From positions 1,612,001-1,676,000 of the forward strand of contig NZ_CP076547.1 in the NCBI RefSeq assembly GCF_018889995.1: a DNA stretch of 64,000 nt. Reading direction: 5' to 3'. This stretch comes from Subtercola sp. PAMC28395 (GTDB lineage: Bacteria; Actinomycetota; Actinomycetes; Actinomycetales; Microbacteriaceae). Each line of letters begins with the position of its first letter. Positions within the stretch are counted from its first letter, which is position 1. Below the pieces are notes generated by a model. The model was not told the origin of the DNA, did not search any database, and saw only the letters and a list, made by a program, of their open reading frames with translations. The position numbers and the translations under genes are program-made. Of the stretch, positions 1 through 8,465 are shown in pieces.

Positions 1-879
1 CGGCAGATCGAGCGGTTCTGGGGCCCGCCCACCTACCCCGCCACGTTCCTTCGCCACGACGCCGTGTCGGGCGGCCGCAGCGTCTACAAGATGACCGGCC
101 CGACGGGCGACGAGCACTACGGGTGCTGGGAGTGGGAGGCGCTCACCCCAGGCACCTCGTTCGAGGTGGTCGACTGGTTCGCCGATGCGACCGGCGCGCC
201 GAACACCGAGCTCCCGTCGACCCGCATGACGCTCACCTTCGAAGCGACAGGCACCGGCTCCCGCCTGACGAGCATCGCGAAATTCGGCTCACTCGAACAG
301 CTCGAGCAGCTCGTCGAGATGGGCATGCTCGAGGGCACCAGAGAGGCGATGTCGCAGATCGACGCCGTGCTCGCCGACCTTGCGGCCTTCGCCGCCGACA
401 GGGCTGTGGATGCCCAGTTCCTCAGTGACACGCAGGTGCGCGTTGCCCGCGTCATCCGGGGCCCGCTCGACGAGGTCTGGCGCGCGCACACCGACGCCGA
501 GCTGATGAAGCAGTGGCTTCTCGGCCCCGACGGGTGGACGATGCCGGTGTGCGAGATCGCCACGAACGTCGGTGACACGTACCGCTATGAGTGGGAGCCG
601 GCGGGCGGCGGCCAGGGCTTCGGTTTCACAGGCGAGCTGCTCGAATCCGAAGCGCCGACCCGTGCGGTCACGACCGAAGCCATGATCGGCACTGACTTCC
701 CGGCGACGCGCAACGAGCTCACGCTCACGCCCGTGGAGACGGGCACGCTTCTCACGCTCGTGATCACGTACGCGAACGTCGAGCAACGCGACGCCATTCT
801 CGCGACGGGCATGACCGACGGCATGGAGACGAGTTACGCGCGGCTCGAAGGGCTGATCGGGAACAACGTGCCCGCCTAG
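1..879 (+). CDS. Tandem AHSA1/START-like (SRPBCC) protein, 5' end cut by window edge
   Basis: The frame is open from base 1 and reads RQIERFWGPP before the first in-frame GTG at 64. That is the typical N-terminal region of an AHSA1 domain, so the true start lies upstream and the gene is partial. About 292 residues are visible. They hold two AHSA1-like domains: the first to about residue 115, and a second from about 140 that begins with a VRVARVIRGP strand followed by WRAHTDAELMKQWLLGP. These domains form a hydrophobic cavity (Hsp90-activator/START superfamily), and stand-alone bacterial copies have no settled function; many sit beside ArsR regulators. No such partner is visible here because the upstream side is missing. 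Family confident, role unknown. Confidence 0.85.
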   Translation, partial: RQIERFWGPPTYPATFLRHDAVSGGRSVYKMTGPTGDEHYGCWEWEALTPGTSFEVVDWFADATGAPNTELPSTRMTLTFEATGTGSRLTSIAKFGSLEQLEQLVEMGMLEGTREAMSQIDAVLADLAAFAADRAVDAQFLSDTQVRVARVIRGPLDEVWRAHTDAELMKQWLLGPDGWTMPVCEIATNVGDTYRYEWEPAGGGQGFGFTGELLESEAPTRAVTTEAMIGTDFPATRNELTLTPVETGTLLTLVITYANVEQRDAILATGMTDGMETSYARLEGLIGNNVPA

Positions 880-952
880 CGTGAAGTCCGAGCATCCGAT
901 GCGGATAGTGGTGCCTGAGCCTGATGTCACCGGTTCGACGTAGCGTGGAACC

Positions 953-1807
953 ATGACAAATGGTGCATTGGTTCTTGCTGGTGGCGGTCTCTCGGGCATC
1001 GCGTGGGAGACGGGGTTGCTGCTTGGCATCCAGGATGTCGAGCCTGAGGCGGCGGCCCGCATCATTGGTGCACCGACGACGCTGATCGGCACCTCGGCTG
1101 GCTCGAACGTCGCGGCTCACCTTGCTGCGGGAACACCACTTCAGCGTCTTTTCGACCGGCAACTCGAGGAGAAGACTGCTGAAGTCTACGTCGAGGTGGA
1201 CTTCGTCTCGTTCATGGCGAGCATGGCCGAGGCTCAGGCCGAAGCGAACTCGGCCGATGACGCTCGCAGGAGGATCGGAACGATCGCCATGAACACCGAG
1301 ACGATCGACCGTGCCATTCGTCGTGGTGTGATCGAATCCCGGCTCGGCGATCTGGAGTGGAACAATCGTGATCTGCGCATCACTGCTGTCGATGCCGACA
1401 CCGGAGTTCCCCTGATCTTCGACCGCGATTCCGGTGTCTCGCTCGTCGATGCGGTTGAGGCGAGCTCGGCGGTGCCGGGAGTCTGGCCGGTCGTTCCCAT
1501 CGCGGGTCACCGTTATATCGACGGCGGCGTGCGCACCATGGCGAACGCCGATCTGGCTGCCGGTTTCGATCCTGTGCTGGTGTTGATTCCGCAGGCCGAG
1601 CGTACGCCTGCTGGTGCCTCGATCAGCCCGGCCGAACTCGAAGCTCTTGCGCCGTCGCGCGTGCACGTGGTGTACGCCGACGATGTTTCTCTCGCTGCTT
1701 TCGGAGCCAACCCGCTCGACCCGGGCGTGCGCAGGCCGTCGGCGCTCGCCGGCCGTACTCTTGGCCAGAGCATCGCGGCGGAGGTTGCCGCCTTCTGGCG
1801 TGGGTGA
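953..1807 (+). CDS. Patatin-like phospholipase
   Basis: A 284-residue protein with the patatin signatures. A glycine-rich oxyanion loop (LAGGGLSG) is near the N terminus. The nucleophile elbow GTSAGS has the presumed catalytic Ser at 48. The catalytic-dyad Asp lies in IDGG at about residue 190. Patatin-like proteins are serine acyl hydrolases acting on lipid esters. No signal peptide or membrane segment is seen, so a cytoplasmic enzyme is likely. The length fits the short single-domain bacterial group. The gene stands alone between the AHSA1 gene and a lipoprotein gene. Substrate cannot be read from the sequence. Confidence 0.88.
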   Translation: MTNGALVLAGGGLSGIAWETGLLLGIQDVEPEAAARIIGAPTTLIGTSAGSNVAAHLAAGTPLQRLFDRQLEEKTAEVYVEVDFVSFMASMAEAQAEANSADDARRRIGTIAMNTETIDRAIRRGVIESRLGDLEWNNRDLRITAVDADTGVPLIFDRDSGVSLVDAVEASSAVPGVWPVVPIAGHRYIDGGVRTMANADLAAGFDPVLVLIPQAERTPAGASISPAELEALAPSRVHVVYADDVSLAAFGANPLDPGVRRPSALAGRTLGQSIAAEVAAFWRG

Positions 1808-1993
1808 GCGTTCGCCCGAGGATCTCTGACCACGGGCATCCGCGAACCTCACTGATGAGTGTTTCTGGGGGCCGACACGACAGACATTGCGTTGCGAGCG
1901 ACAATCGCGGATCGGCGAGCCCAATTACGGGGCTGACGACGATGAGTGAGTAATACTGTGGGTGAAGACCTCAACCGCTCAGAAAGCGTGTTC

Positions 1994-2653
1994 ATGAACA
2001 AGTTGCTGCCCGCCGTTTCGCTCGCCCTGCTGGCCATTTCGCTGACGGGATGTTCGGGTTCAACGCCAGCGCAAGTGACCTCGAGTGCCGTCGTCAGTGC
2101 AAGTCCGACTGCTGTGCCACAGACGCCGAGCGCCTCGGCCAGTGCGACCCCTGCCGCTTCAACTGCATCGATCCCGACGGATTGCTCGGCATTGATCGCC
2201 TCGACACCGTTCATCGACTCCTTCGGAGTCTGGCCGCTGAACGACCCTGCGGTCGTAGGTGCGCCCGGCAGCCAGTACTCGTTCCCTGCTGGTTCGATAA
2301 CTCCGACCCCTGCGGCGAGTGGAGCGACCCTTGCCCAGACTCTGTATGCGGCAACGCAGTTGCGGTGTGTCTGGCGCGAGCCGACGGCCGACATCACGAA
2401 CATGACGATCGAGGTCGCAACAGTCGACCCGGCGATCGCCAATGCGTACCTGGGCAGCCTGCCGGCCAAGGGTTACACCTGTGCGCCTGAGGGCTCGGGA
2501 CAGGTGTGCCAGCTCGTCACCACAGATCCGAAATACAACGTGGAGGTTGTCGACACGGCGTTTCTTCGCGACGATGTCTACCTGCACGTGAGTCAGGCGA
2601 ACGTCTCGACGCCCGACCTGCTCACCACTCTTGAGGCGAAGATCTGGGGCTGA
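1994..2653 (+). CDS. Putative secreted lipoprotein, Ser/Thr/Ala-rich linker
   Basis: The start is placed at ATG 1994 because it gives a clean lipoprotein signal: MNK, a hydrophobic stretch, then LTGC with the lipidated Cys at residue 20. An in-frame GTG at 1946 would add 16 polar residues ahead of the signal and is less likely. After the Cys comes a low-complexity linker rich in Ser, Thr, Ala and Pro (about 21-60). A folded domain of about 160 residues follows with four cysteines, so disulfides are possible. I recognise no family. It resembles the small surface lipoproteins common in Microbacteriaceae and is presumably anchored on the outer face of the membrane. Monocistronic as far as can be seen. 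Confidence 0.7.
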   Translation: MNKLLPAVSLALLAISLTGCSGSTPAQVTSSAVVSASPTAVPQTPSASASATPAASTASIPTDCSALIASTPFIDSFGVWPLNDPAVVGAPGSQYSFPAGSITPTPAASGATLAQTLYAATQLRCVWREPTADITNMTIEVATVDPAIANAYLGSLPAKGYTCAPEGSGQVCQLVTTDPKYNVEVVDTAFLRDDVYLHVSQANVSTPDLLTTLEAKIWG

Positions 2654-2687
2654 AATCGGAGTCCTGTTCCTGGCTCGAGTTCCTCAC

Positions 2688-3353
2688 TTACTCCCGCTGA
2701 ACGGATGGGGGCTCCAGAAGCGACGCGAGAAGGTCGCCCAGCGGGTCTGTGAGTTCACCGGCACTCGCTGACGACAGTGGCTCCAGTCCCGATGATGATC
2801 GAAGCAGCACGATGCCCAGACTCGTGGCGAGCGCGATCTGGGCACGCAATAGGAGGTGCTCGCTGCTCTCATCGTCGGGTGACCAGCCCGCTGTCGCCGC
2901 GATGCGTTCGGAGTAGGAATGCAGGATGCTGCGCCTGATCGCGTCGGCCTTCTCATCGCCAGACGATCGCAGCAGGAGGAGTAATTGCAGGGGGTACGAA
3001 TCGGAAGGCAACTCTGCCACCCGTGCAGCCATGTTCTGGATCATCTGCTCGAGCGTCGATGACGTCTCGTCGAGGGCATCCAGTTCTTCGACGGTGTTCA
3101 AACACGCCTCGAAGAGCCCCTCCTTTGAGGCGAAATAGCGATTGATGAGCGCGACGTTCACATTGGCGTCGGCTGCAATGTCTCTGACGGTGGTGGCGCT
3201 GTAGCCATCGCGGGCAAACCGGGTTCGTGCGGCGGTGAGGAGCAATCGGCGGGTGTTTCCGGCGTCGCGAGTCTTGATTGTGGGGCTGTCGGCCGCCCGG
3301 CTGCCATCAGGCTCATCGCGAGCCCTCACGGCTTCATTGCCATTGGCGGTCAT
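2688..3353 (-). CDS. TetR/AcrR family transcriptional regulator
   Basis: A 221-residue protein. A disordered N-terminal 30 residues precedes a TetR helix-turn-helix (TRRLLLTAARTRFARDGY, then TTVRDIAADANVNVALINRYF) at about 33-80. The C-terminal ligand-binding domain is divergent, as usual. A GAGGA Shine-Dalgarno sequence precedes ATG 3353. The gene is transcribed away from an MFS drug exporter starting at 3485, with a 131-bp shared promoter region that contains inverted repeats. By the standard TetR/exporter arrangement it most likely represses the exporter and itself, and is released by an exported compound. Ligand unknown. Confidence 0.9.
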   Translation of the reverse strand: MTANGNEAVRARDEPDGSRAADSPTIKTRDAGNTRRLLLTAARTRFARDGYSATTVRDIAADANVNVALINRYFASKEGLFEACLNTVEELDALDETSSTLEQMIQNMAARVAELPSDSYPLQLLLLLRSSGDEKADAIRRSILHSYSERIAATAGWSPDDESSEHLLLRAQIALATSLGIVLLRSSSGLEPLSSASAGELTDPLGDLLASLLEPPSVQRE

Positions 3354-3406
3354 TGCGTCCTCTTTCTCTTCCCGTCATTCGTTACGGTACACCCCAAGAC
3401 CTCAAT

Positions 3407-3467
3407 GTAAACGCTTATTGACTTATGTCAACGTCTGGATAGGCTTGACAAGTCAGCAGCCGTTTAC
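3407..3467. promoter_or_regulatory. Divergent promoter/operator region between TetR and MFS genes
   Basis: Three symmetric elements lie here. TTGAC-TTAT-GTCAA is at 3418-3431. TGAC-AA-GTCA is at 3446-3455. A GTAAACG at 3407-3413 is mirrored by CGTTTAC at 3461-3467. A plausible sigma-70 promoter for the exporter is TTGACT (3418) with TAGGCT (3440), spacing 16. The first palindrome therefore overlaps the -35 box, as expected for a TetR operator. Which palindrome is bound is inference. Confidence 0.5.
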
Positions 3468-3484
3468 TTACCCGTTGGAGTCTC

Positions 3485-5002
3485 ATGTCGCACACGATCC
3501 AGGCCACCGGAGCAGGGTCGGGTCACCCGGCTTCGAGTCGTCGCCCCAATTCGACGCTCATCGTCATCTACCTCTCGCTCGGTGGGCTCTCATTCGCCGT
3601 GCTGCAGTCACTGGTCGCCCCGGCGCTCGCGACGATCGGTAAAGACCTCAGTGTCACTACGAGCGATGCGTCATGGATCCTGACCGCCTACCTTCTCTCT
3701 GCAGCGGTGCTGACCCCGATTCTCGGCCGTCTGGGCGACATGGTCGGCAAGCGCAAGGTGCTGATCATTGTGCTCTCGCTCCTGCTGGTCGGCACCGTAC
3801 TGGCGGCCCTCGCTCCGAACCTCGGAGTCCTGATCATCGCGCGAGCTCTGCAGGGCGCTGCCGGCGCAATCATGCCGCTCTCCATCGGTGTTGTGCGTGA
3901 CGAGCTTCCGAAAGAGCGGGTCGGTGTCACCATCGGCCTCCTTTCAGCGATCTTCGGTATCGGCGCCGGAGTTGGAATCGTCGCGGCGGGCCCGATCGTC
4001 GAGAACCTGTCGTGGCAGTGGCTGTTCTGGCTGCCCGCAATCCTCGTCGTGATCGCCCTGATCGGCGTCATCTTCGGCATGCCGGAGTCCCCGGTGAAGA
4101 CCCCTGGGCGGCTCGACATTCTCGGTGCGGGCATCCTCGGCGTCTCGCTTGTGTCGCTGCTGCTGGCGATCAGCGAGGGCGAGAATTGGGGATGGGATTC
4201 GTTCGGCACAGTCGGTCTGCTCGCCCTGGGTGCGATCGCGCTGGTTGTCTTCGTGTTGGTCGAACTGCGTACGAAAGAGCCTCTCATCGACATGCGCCTG
4301 ATGAAGGTTCGCGGGGTCTGGACGGCACACGTCGTCGCCCTCATCTTCGGTTTCGCTATGTTCGGCACCTTCGTGCTGGTGCCGACGCTGCTCCAGCTCC
4401 CGAGCGCGACGGGTTACGGGTTCGGCGACACGGTATCTGAGGCAGGCCTGTTCCTGCTGCCGACGGTGATCATGATGGTGATCTTCGGCCCGGTTGCGGG
4501 AATCCTCGTGCGAAAGGTCGGCCCGAAACCGCCCATGCTGCTCGGTTCGATCTTCGTGACGGCGGCCTTCATTCTGCCGGCAATCGATCACAGCCAGATC
4601 TGGCAGATCGTGGTGTCTGGCCTTCTGACCGGTGCCGGCATCGGTCTAGCACTCGCCTCGACCTCCAACGCGATCATCGAGAGTGTGCCTGCGACCCAGA
4701 CCGGTGAGGCGATCAGCGTCAACACCATCTCGCGAACGATCGGCAGCAGCATCGGCACCGCCGTGATCGCAGCCCTGATCTCTTCGCACAGCACGCCCCA
4801 GGGGTTACCGCTGAACGACGCGTTCACGATCGGGTTCTGGGTCTGCGCCGGCGTTGCGGTGCTGGCCATCCTGGGTGCGCTCGCTGCGCCGTCCATGCGC
4901 CAGCGACGCAAACAGGCCGAAGCGCTGGGTGTGGAGGACCTGCCGGACGAGGCCGACGAGTTGCACCTGCTGCACACGGGCCGAGCTGAGGATGCCCGCT
5001 AG
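3485..5002 (+). CDS. MFS transporter, DHA2-type drug:proton antiporter
   Basis: A 505-residue hydrophobic protein with about 14 predicted membrane segments. It has the MFS loop 2-3 motif (GRLGDMVGKRKVL) and a motif-C-like glycine-rich segment (LSAIFGIGAGVGIVAAGP) typical of DHA2/EmrB-QacA exporters. A TTGGAG Shine-Dalgarno precedes ATG 3485. Such proteins export cationic or amphipathic drugs using the proton gradient. The divergent TetR gene immediately upstream supports an inducible efflux role. The charged C-terminal tail (about 35 residues) is cytoplasmic. Substrate not predictable. Confidence 0.9.
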   Translation: MSHTIQATGAGSGHPASSRRPNSTLIVIYLSLGGLSFAVLQSLVAPALATIGKDLSVTTSDASWILTAYLLSAAVLTPILGRLGDMVGKRKVLIIVLSLLLVGTVLAALAPNLGVLIIARALQGAAGAIMPLSIGVVRDELPKERVGVTIGLLSAIFGIGAGVGIVAAGPIVENLSWQWLFWLPAILVVIALIGVIFGMPESPVKTPGRLDILGAGILGVSLVSLLLAISEGENWGWDSFGTVGLLALGAIALVVFVLVELRTKEPLIDMRLMKVRGVWTAHVVALIFGFAMFGTFVLVPTLLQLPSATGYGFGDTVSEAGLFLLPTVIMMVIFGPVAGILVRKVGPKPPMLLGSIFVTAAFILPAIDHSQIWQIVVSGLLTGAGIGLALASTSNAIIESVPATQTGEAISVNTISRTIGSSIGTAVIAALISSHSTPQGLPLNDAFTIGFWVCAGVAVLAILGALAAPSMRQRRKQAEALGVEDLPDEADELHLLHTGRAEDAR

Positions 5003-5015
5003 ATAGCACTGCAAA

Positions 5016-5053
5016 GGTTCGGCCCCGGCGCTGACCGAGGGGCTGCCGAAACC
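5016..5053. terminator. Stem-loop between convergent genes
   Basis: GGTTCGGCCCC (5016-5026) is complementary, with small bulges, to GGGGCTGCCGAAACC (5039-5053). It lies in the 67-bp gap between the convergent exporter and kinase genes. There is no T-run on either side, so factor-independent termination is uncertain, but the position suits a bidirectional terminator. Confidence 0.5.
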
Positions 5054-5069
5054 ATGGGGGATGACCGGG

Positions 5070-6494
5070 CTAGCCCTTCCCTTTACCCTTGTCCTTCCCG
5101 TTACTGTTGCCGCTGTTCCCGTTCCCGTTCCCGTTGTTGCCCGACGTTCCACCATCGGCGGGAGTTGTCGAGTCGACCGGTGCCGCGGTCTGTTCGACGG
5201 GTGCCGGCGAGTTGGTCGCTGCCGCGGAGTGTACAGGCGTTTCAGGTGCCGGCGTCGGTGTAGTCGCGGGAACGGAAATGCCGGTCTGCGCCGGGTCAGA
5301 CACCGAGGATGCGTTCGAGCCGGCGAGACCGGTGCCAGCCCAGATCGCGCCGCCGAGCAGCACGAGCACGGCGGCGGCAACGAGGGGGGCGCGGCGTCTG
5401 CCCTGTGGAGCGGGCGGGTCCTGGGTGAGGAGTTCAGTCGCCCCAGAGAGTCTCTGTGTCGCCGCGGTGTTCGAGATGGTGTTCGCTACCGTGTTCGGCA
5501 CTGTGCTCGACGCTCGGGGCAGAAGCTCGTTCGGCATTCTGACCGTGGGCGTCAGCATCGCCGCGGTGGCGGCATCGATCGCTCCCGCTCCTGCGCCAGT
5601 TCCAGCGGCGGCGACGCGCTGCCACCCGGCCAGGTCTGCAGCAATACCCCGTGCTCGCACGGCCACGTCGAGGGCGCTGGGCCGGGCATCCGGATCGCGT
5701 GCGGTCATCTGGGTGAGCAACGAGATCCAGCTGGCCGGGATGCCCTCGCCGACAACGGGGTCACGGAACGCGCGGGCGCTGAGTGCTTCAACGACGGTGC
5801 CCGGGTATTCCCGTCTGCCGGTGAGACATTCGAGAATGACGAGCCCGAGTGCATAGACGTCGGTTTCGGGGCCCGGCGTCGCCCCGGCCGCCTGTTCCGG
5901 GCTGAGATACGCGGCCGTGCCGACGACGGTACCAACGGTGGTCATGCGATCGGCGCCGACGAGGTACGCGATGCCGAAGTCGGCAAGCTTCGCCCGGTGC
6001 GTAGGAGTTGGCAACCCGGTCGGTGCCAGCAGGATGTTCGCCGGTTTCAGGTCGCGATGCACGATGCCGAGCGCGTGCATCGCAGAGAGGCCTTCGGCAA
6101 CATCGCTGGAGAGCTGTGCGACGAGTTCTCCAGAGTACGGTCCAGACAGCGGCCCGGCCAGCGGACCGCGATCAAGGGCGGAGCGCAGGTCGAGCCCTTC
6201 GACGAGCTCCATCACGAGAAAGCTGGGGAGCGTTGAATCGCCTGTTGCGAGATGTGCGTCGTACATGGTGACCAGGTTGGGGTGATTCAGGCGTGCGAGC
6301 ACGTCGACTTCACCGCGCCTCCTGCTGTCATCGCGTGCTTCACCCGGGTTGAAGAGTTTGACGGCAACCTTGCGACCCAGCTGGGTGTCGAGCGCTTCGT
6401 ACACGGTCGAGAACCCACCGGCGCCGATGCGACGGACAAGGGTGTATCGGCCGGCGAGGGTCTTGCCTGTCCACCCCGTTTCGGCGTCTGACAT
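5070..6494 (-). CDS. Membrane-anchored Ser/Thr protein kinase
   Basis: A 474-residue Hanks-type kinase. ATG 6494 is chosen over an upstream in-frame start because AGAAGGAG precedes it at ideal spacing. The kinase domain (about 16-285) has the glycine loop GAGGFSTV, the ATP lysine VAVK (Lys46), HRDLKPAN with catalytic Asp148, and DFG at 172-174. A low-complexity juxtamembrane segment leads to one membrane helix at about 370-390. An extracellular Ser/Thr/Pro-rich tail follows, ending in Asn-Gly and Lys-Gly repeats. There are no PASTA repeats, so it is not PknB-like and probably does not sense peptidoglycan by that route. It is convergent with the MFS gene. Signal and targets unknown. Confidence 0.93.
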   Translation of the reverse strand: MSDAETGWTGKTLAGRYTLVRRIGAGGFSTVYEALDTQLGRKVAVKLFNPGEARDDSRRRGEVDVLARLNHPNLVTMYDAHLATGDSTLPSFLVMELVEGLDLRSALDRGPLAGPLSGPYSGELVAQLSSDVAEGLSAMHALGIVHRDLKPANILLAPTGLPTPTHRAKLADFGIAYLVGADRMTTVGTVVGTAAYLSPEQAAGATPGPETDVYALGLVILECLTGRREYPGTVVEALSARAFRDPVVGEGIPASWISLLTQMTARDPDARPSALDVAVRARGIAADLAGWQRVAAAGTGAGAGAIDAATAAMLTPTVRMPNELLPRASSTVPNTVANTISNTAATQRLSGATELLTQDPPAPQGRRRAPLVAAAVLVLLGGAIWAGTGLAGSNASSVSDPAQTGISVPATTPTPAPETPVHSAAATNSPAPVEQTAAPVDSTTPADGGTSGNNGNGNGNSGNSNGKDKGKGKG

Positions 6495-6778
6495 GACTCT
6501 CCTTCTGGTTGACGGGCCGGGCATCCCCGTTTTCCACGGAGATTCCGTGACGTCCCAGTGTGCCGGGCAAGCTGACCCGCACCCTAGTCATTGGGACTGA
6601 TGGGTACCCCTTGAAGCGAGCTGCCGAGTGCTGCTTTACACCAGCACTCGCCCGTGTCAACCCCGTTACCGGCCTAATGACCGGGTTGCTACGATCGCTG
6701 GGTCCTCAAGTGAGGCACGCCTTACGGACCGCTGTTACTCAGTGCCGTCGTCAGGCGAACGAAGCAAGGAGAACCACC

Positions 6779-7036
6779 ATGAGTCTCGGATCAGGAATCG
6801 TACTCTTCGTCATCGGGGCAATACTGGCATTCGCTGTGGACGTGCAGGTCTCGTGGATCGACCTGCACCTGGTGGGCTACATTCTCATGGCGGCCGGAGT
6901 ACTCGGGATCATCCTGGGTATCGTGTTCATGACCCGCCGCCGCCAGACCACCATGACAACACGCTCGGCGGTCGACCCCGTCAGCGGCGAGCAGGTCTCG
7001 CGCCGCACCATCGACCGCGACGACCCGCTGGTCTGA
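6779..7036 (+). CDS. Small two-helix membrane protein (DUF6458-like)
   Basis: An 85-residue protein read from ATG 6779, preceded by AAGGAG. Two membrane helices (about 6-20 and 28-50) are joined by a short acidic/aromatic turn. A basic RRRQ stop-transfer segment and a polar tail follow, including DPVSGEQVSRRTIDRDDPLV. This layout matches the actinobacterial DUF6458 family, whose function is not known. The 284 bp upstream, shared with the divergent kinase gene, hold no other gene I can support. The frame is open further upstream, but that part is not protein-like and has no ribosome-binding site. Confidence 0.75.
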   Translation: MSLGSGIVLFVIGAILAFAVDVQVSWIDLHLVGYILMAAGVLGIILGIVFMTRRRQTTMTTRSAVDPVSGEQVSRRTIDRDDPLV

Positions 7037-7086
7037 TCCGAGCGGTTCGAGCGTCGGGCGGCGCCCCTGCGATCGTCGGTCGGCGC

Positions 7087-7860
7087 TCAGCGCTTGCGTC
7101 TACGCGGTTTCGACTTGCTTGTGGCTTTGACGGTGGACTGCACCCTCACCCAGAGCTCGCTGAAGGCGTTTGCAGATTCAGTTCGCGGTGCGTAGATGCC
7201 GACGGGTGAACGCTCGGTTCCCATCCGTTCGATCACCACGCTCGCCGGCACGATCACGTTGACGATCACACCCCGATCGCGCGGCAGGTCTCTCACTGCT
7301 TCGCGATGAAGCGTCTTCCGGCGGTCGACCATCGAGAGAAACCCGAGCACGGGTGCAGTGCTGGCGGATCCCGACACAAAATCCGTGACCTGTTCCAGTG
7401 AGCGCAATGAGAGCGGAGACGGCACCACCGGCACGACGACGAGGTCTGCTGCATTCACGGCGTTCGACGCGACCAGTGATGCTCCAGGCGGGCAGTCGAG
7501 AATGACGACGTCGTAGTCGCGCGTGACCGTCTCCAGAATTCGCGCGATGCGACTGGTCGAGCCCTTGGCGTGGTCGAGCACAAGGTCGAGGTCACGGTAG
7601 CTGGCATCGGCCGGAAGCACGTCGAGATGGTCGAACGCTGTCGCCTTGATGGCGCTCTTCGCCGTCACCTTGCCACCGACGAGCCCCTCGACGCCGCCCT
7701 TGAGTTTCGGCTTGACCTCGAGGAGGAATGTGGCGGCACCCTGGGGGTCGAGATCCCAGAGCAACACGCGGAAGTCTTCTGACGCAGCCCAGGCGAGGTT
7801 CACTGCCGCAGTCGTCTTGCCGACTCCGCCCTTGGTGCTGTACACCGCGACGATCTTCAT
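7087..7860 (-). CDS. ParA/MinD-family P-loop ATPase, orphan
   Basis: A 257-residue protein with the deviant Walker A motif KGGVGKTT (10-17), the switch region DLDPQGAATF, and the Walker B-like VVILDCPPG. These are the marks of ParA/Soj/MinD ATPases that position DNA or protein cargo. It ends in a basic SKSKPRRRKR tail that could bind DNA non-specifically. No ParB gene and no good parS site lie nearby, so it is not the chromosomal segregation locus. Orphan ParA-like proteins of this kind are common in Actinobacteria and have no assigned cargo. Divergent from the YchJ-like gene. Confidence 0.85.
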   Translation of the reverse strand: MKIVAVYSTKGGVGKTTAAVNLAWAASEDFRVLLWDLDPQGAATFLLEVKPKLKGGVEGLVGGKVTAKSAIKATAFDHLDVLPADASYRDLDLVLDHAKGSTSRIARILETVTRDYDVVILDCPPGASLVASNAVNAADLVVVPVVPSPLSLRSLEQVTDFVSGSASTAPVLGFLSMVDRRKTLHREAVRDLPRDRGVIVNVIVPASVVIERMGTERSPVGIYAPRTESANAFSELWVRVQSTVKATSKSKPRRRKR

Positions 7861-8005
7861 GCGACACCCGCCGTTGCTTGATGCGTGTTCGCCTCTCGTT
7901 CAGCGAACGTTCACGTGACGAACTTACTGCTGGCTCACCTGAATGCAGAAGGGACCGCGCCGTACGCGGGCTATTCTGAGGTGTTCCGTGCTCTGGAAGA
8001 TGATG

Positions 8006-8434
8006 ATGACCGCCAACCCGTCCCTTGCCTGGCCTATCCTTGCCGACACCGACCGGTGCCCCTGCCTCAGCGGCTTGCCGTACGGCGAATGCTGTGCGCC
8101 CGCCCACGCCGGCACCCAACCGTCGGTTACTGCAGAACGGCTCATGCGGTCGAGATACTCTGCGTTCGTTCTGGGCGACGAACCCTACCTGCTGGCCACC
8201 TGGCACAGTTCAACCCGCCCGGTGACGCTCGGCCTCGACCCCGCACAGCGCTTCTACCGGCTCGACATTCTCTCGAAGGCCGGCGGTGGGATGCTCGACC
8301 GCTCGGGCACGGTCGAGTTCGTCGCCCGGTTCAGACTCGACGGTCGCGCCGGGCGACTCCACGAGACAAGTCGTTTCGTCTCCGAGGGCGGCCGCTGGTT
8401 CTACGTCGACGGAGATCTGTACAGCGATTCCTGA
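8006..8434 (+). CDS. YchJ family (UPF0225) SEC-C/SH3-like protein
   Basis: A 142-residue protein. Three ATGs occur in a row; the third, at 8006, sits 6 bp after GGAAG and is preferred. The N-terminal motif CPCLSGLPYGECCAP is the zinc-binding SEC-C-type signature of YchJ. RLMRSRYSAFVLGDEPYLLATWH follows in two parts, typical of the NTF2-like core of this family. Role in the cell is not established for any member I know. It is divergent from the ParA-like gene. Confidence 0.87.
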   Translation: MTANPSLAWPILADTDRCPCLSGLPYGECCAPAHAGTQPSVTAERLMRSRYSAFVLGDEPYLLATWHSSTRPVTLGLDPAQRFYRLDILSKAGGGMLDRSGTVEFVARFRLDGRAGRLHETSRFVSEGGRWFYVDGDLYSDS

Positions 8435-8465
8435 GCTGCCGAGCCGCGTGCCGTCGCGGCGCTTC

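Noticed and set aside
880..952. GGTTCGA tRNA T-arm-like word
   Set aside because: No acceptor or anticodon stems can be formed around it.
7897..7923. parS-like sequence (GTTCACGTGACGAAC) near the ParA-like gene
   Set aside because: Only the CACGTG core matches; the flanking bases of the consensus parS do not, and no ParB gene adjoins.
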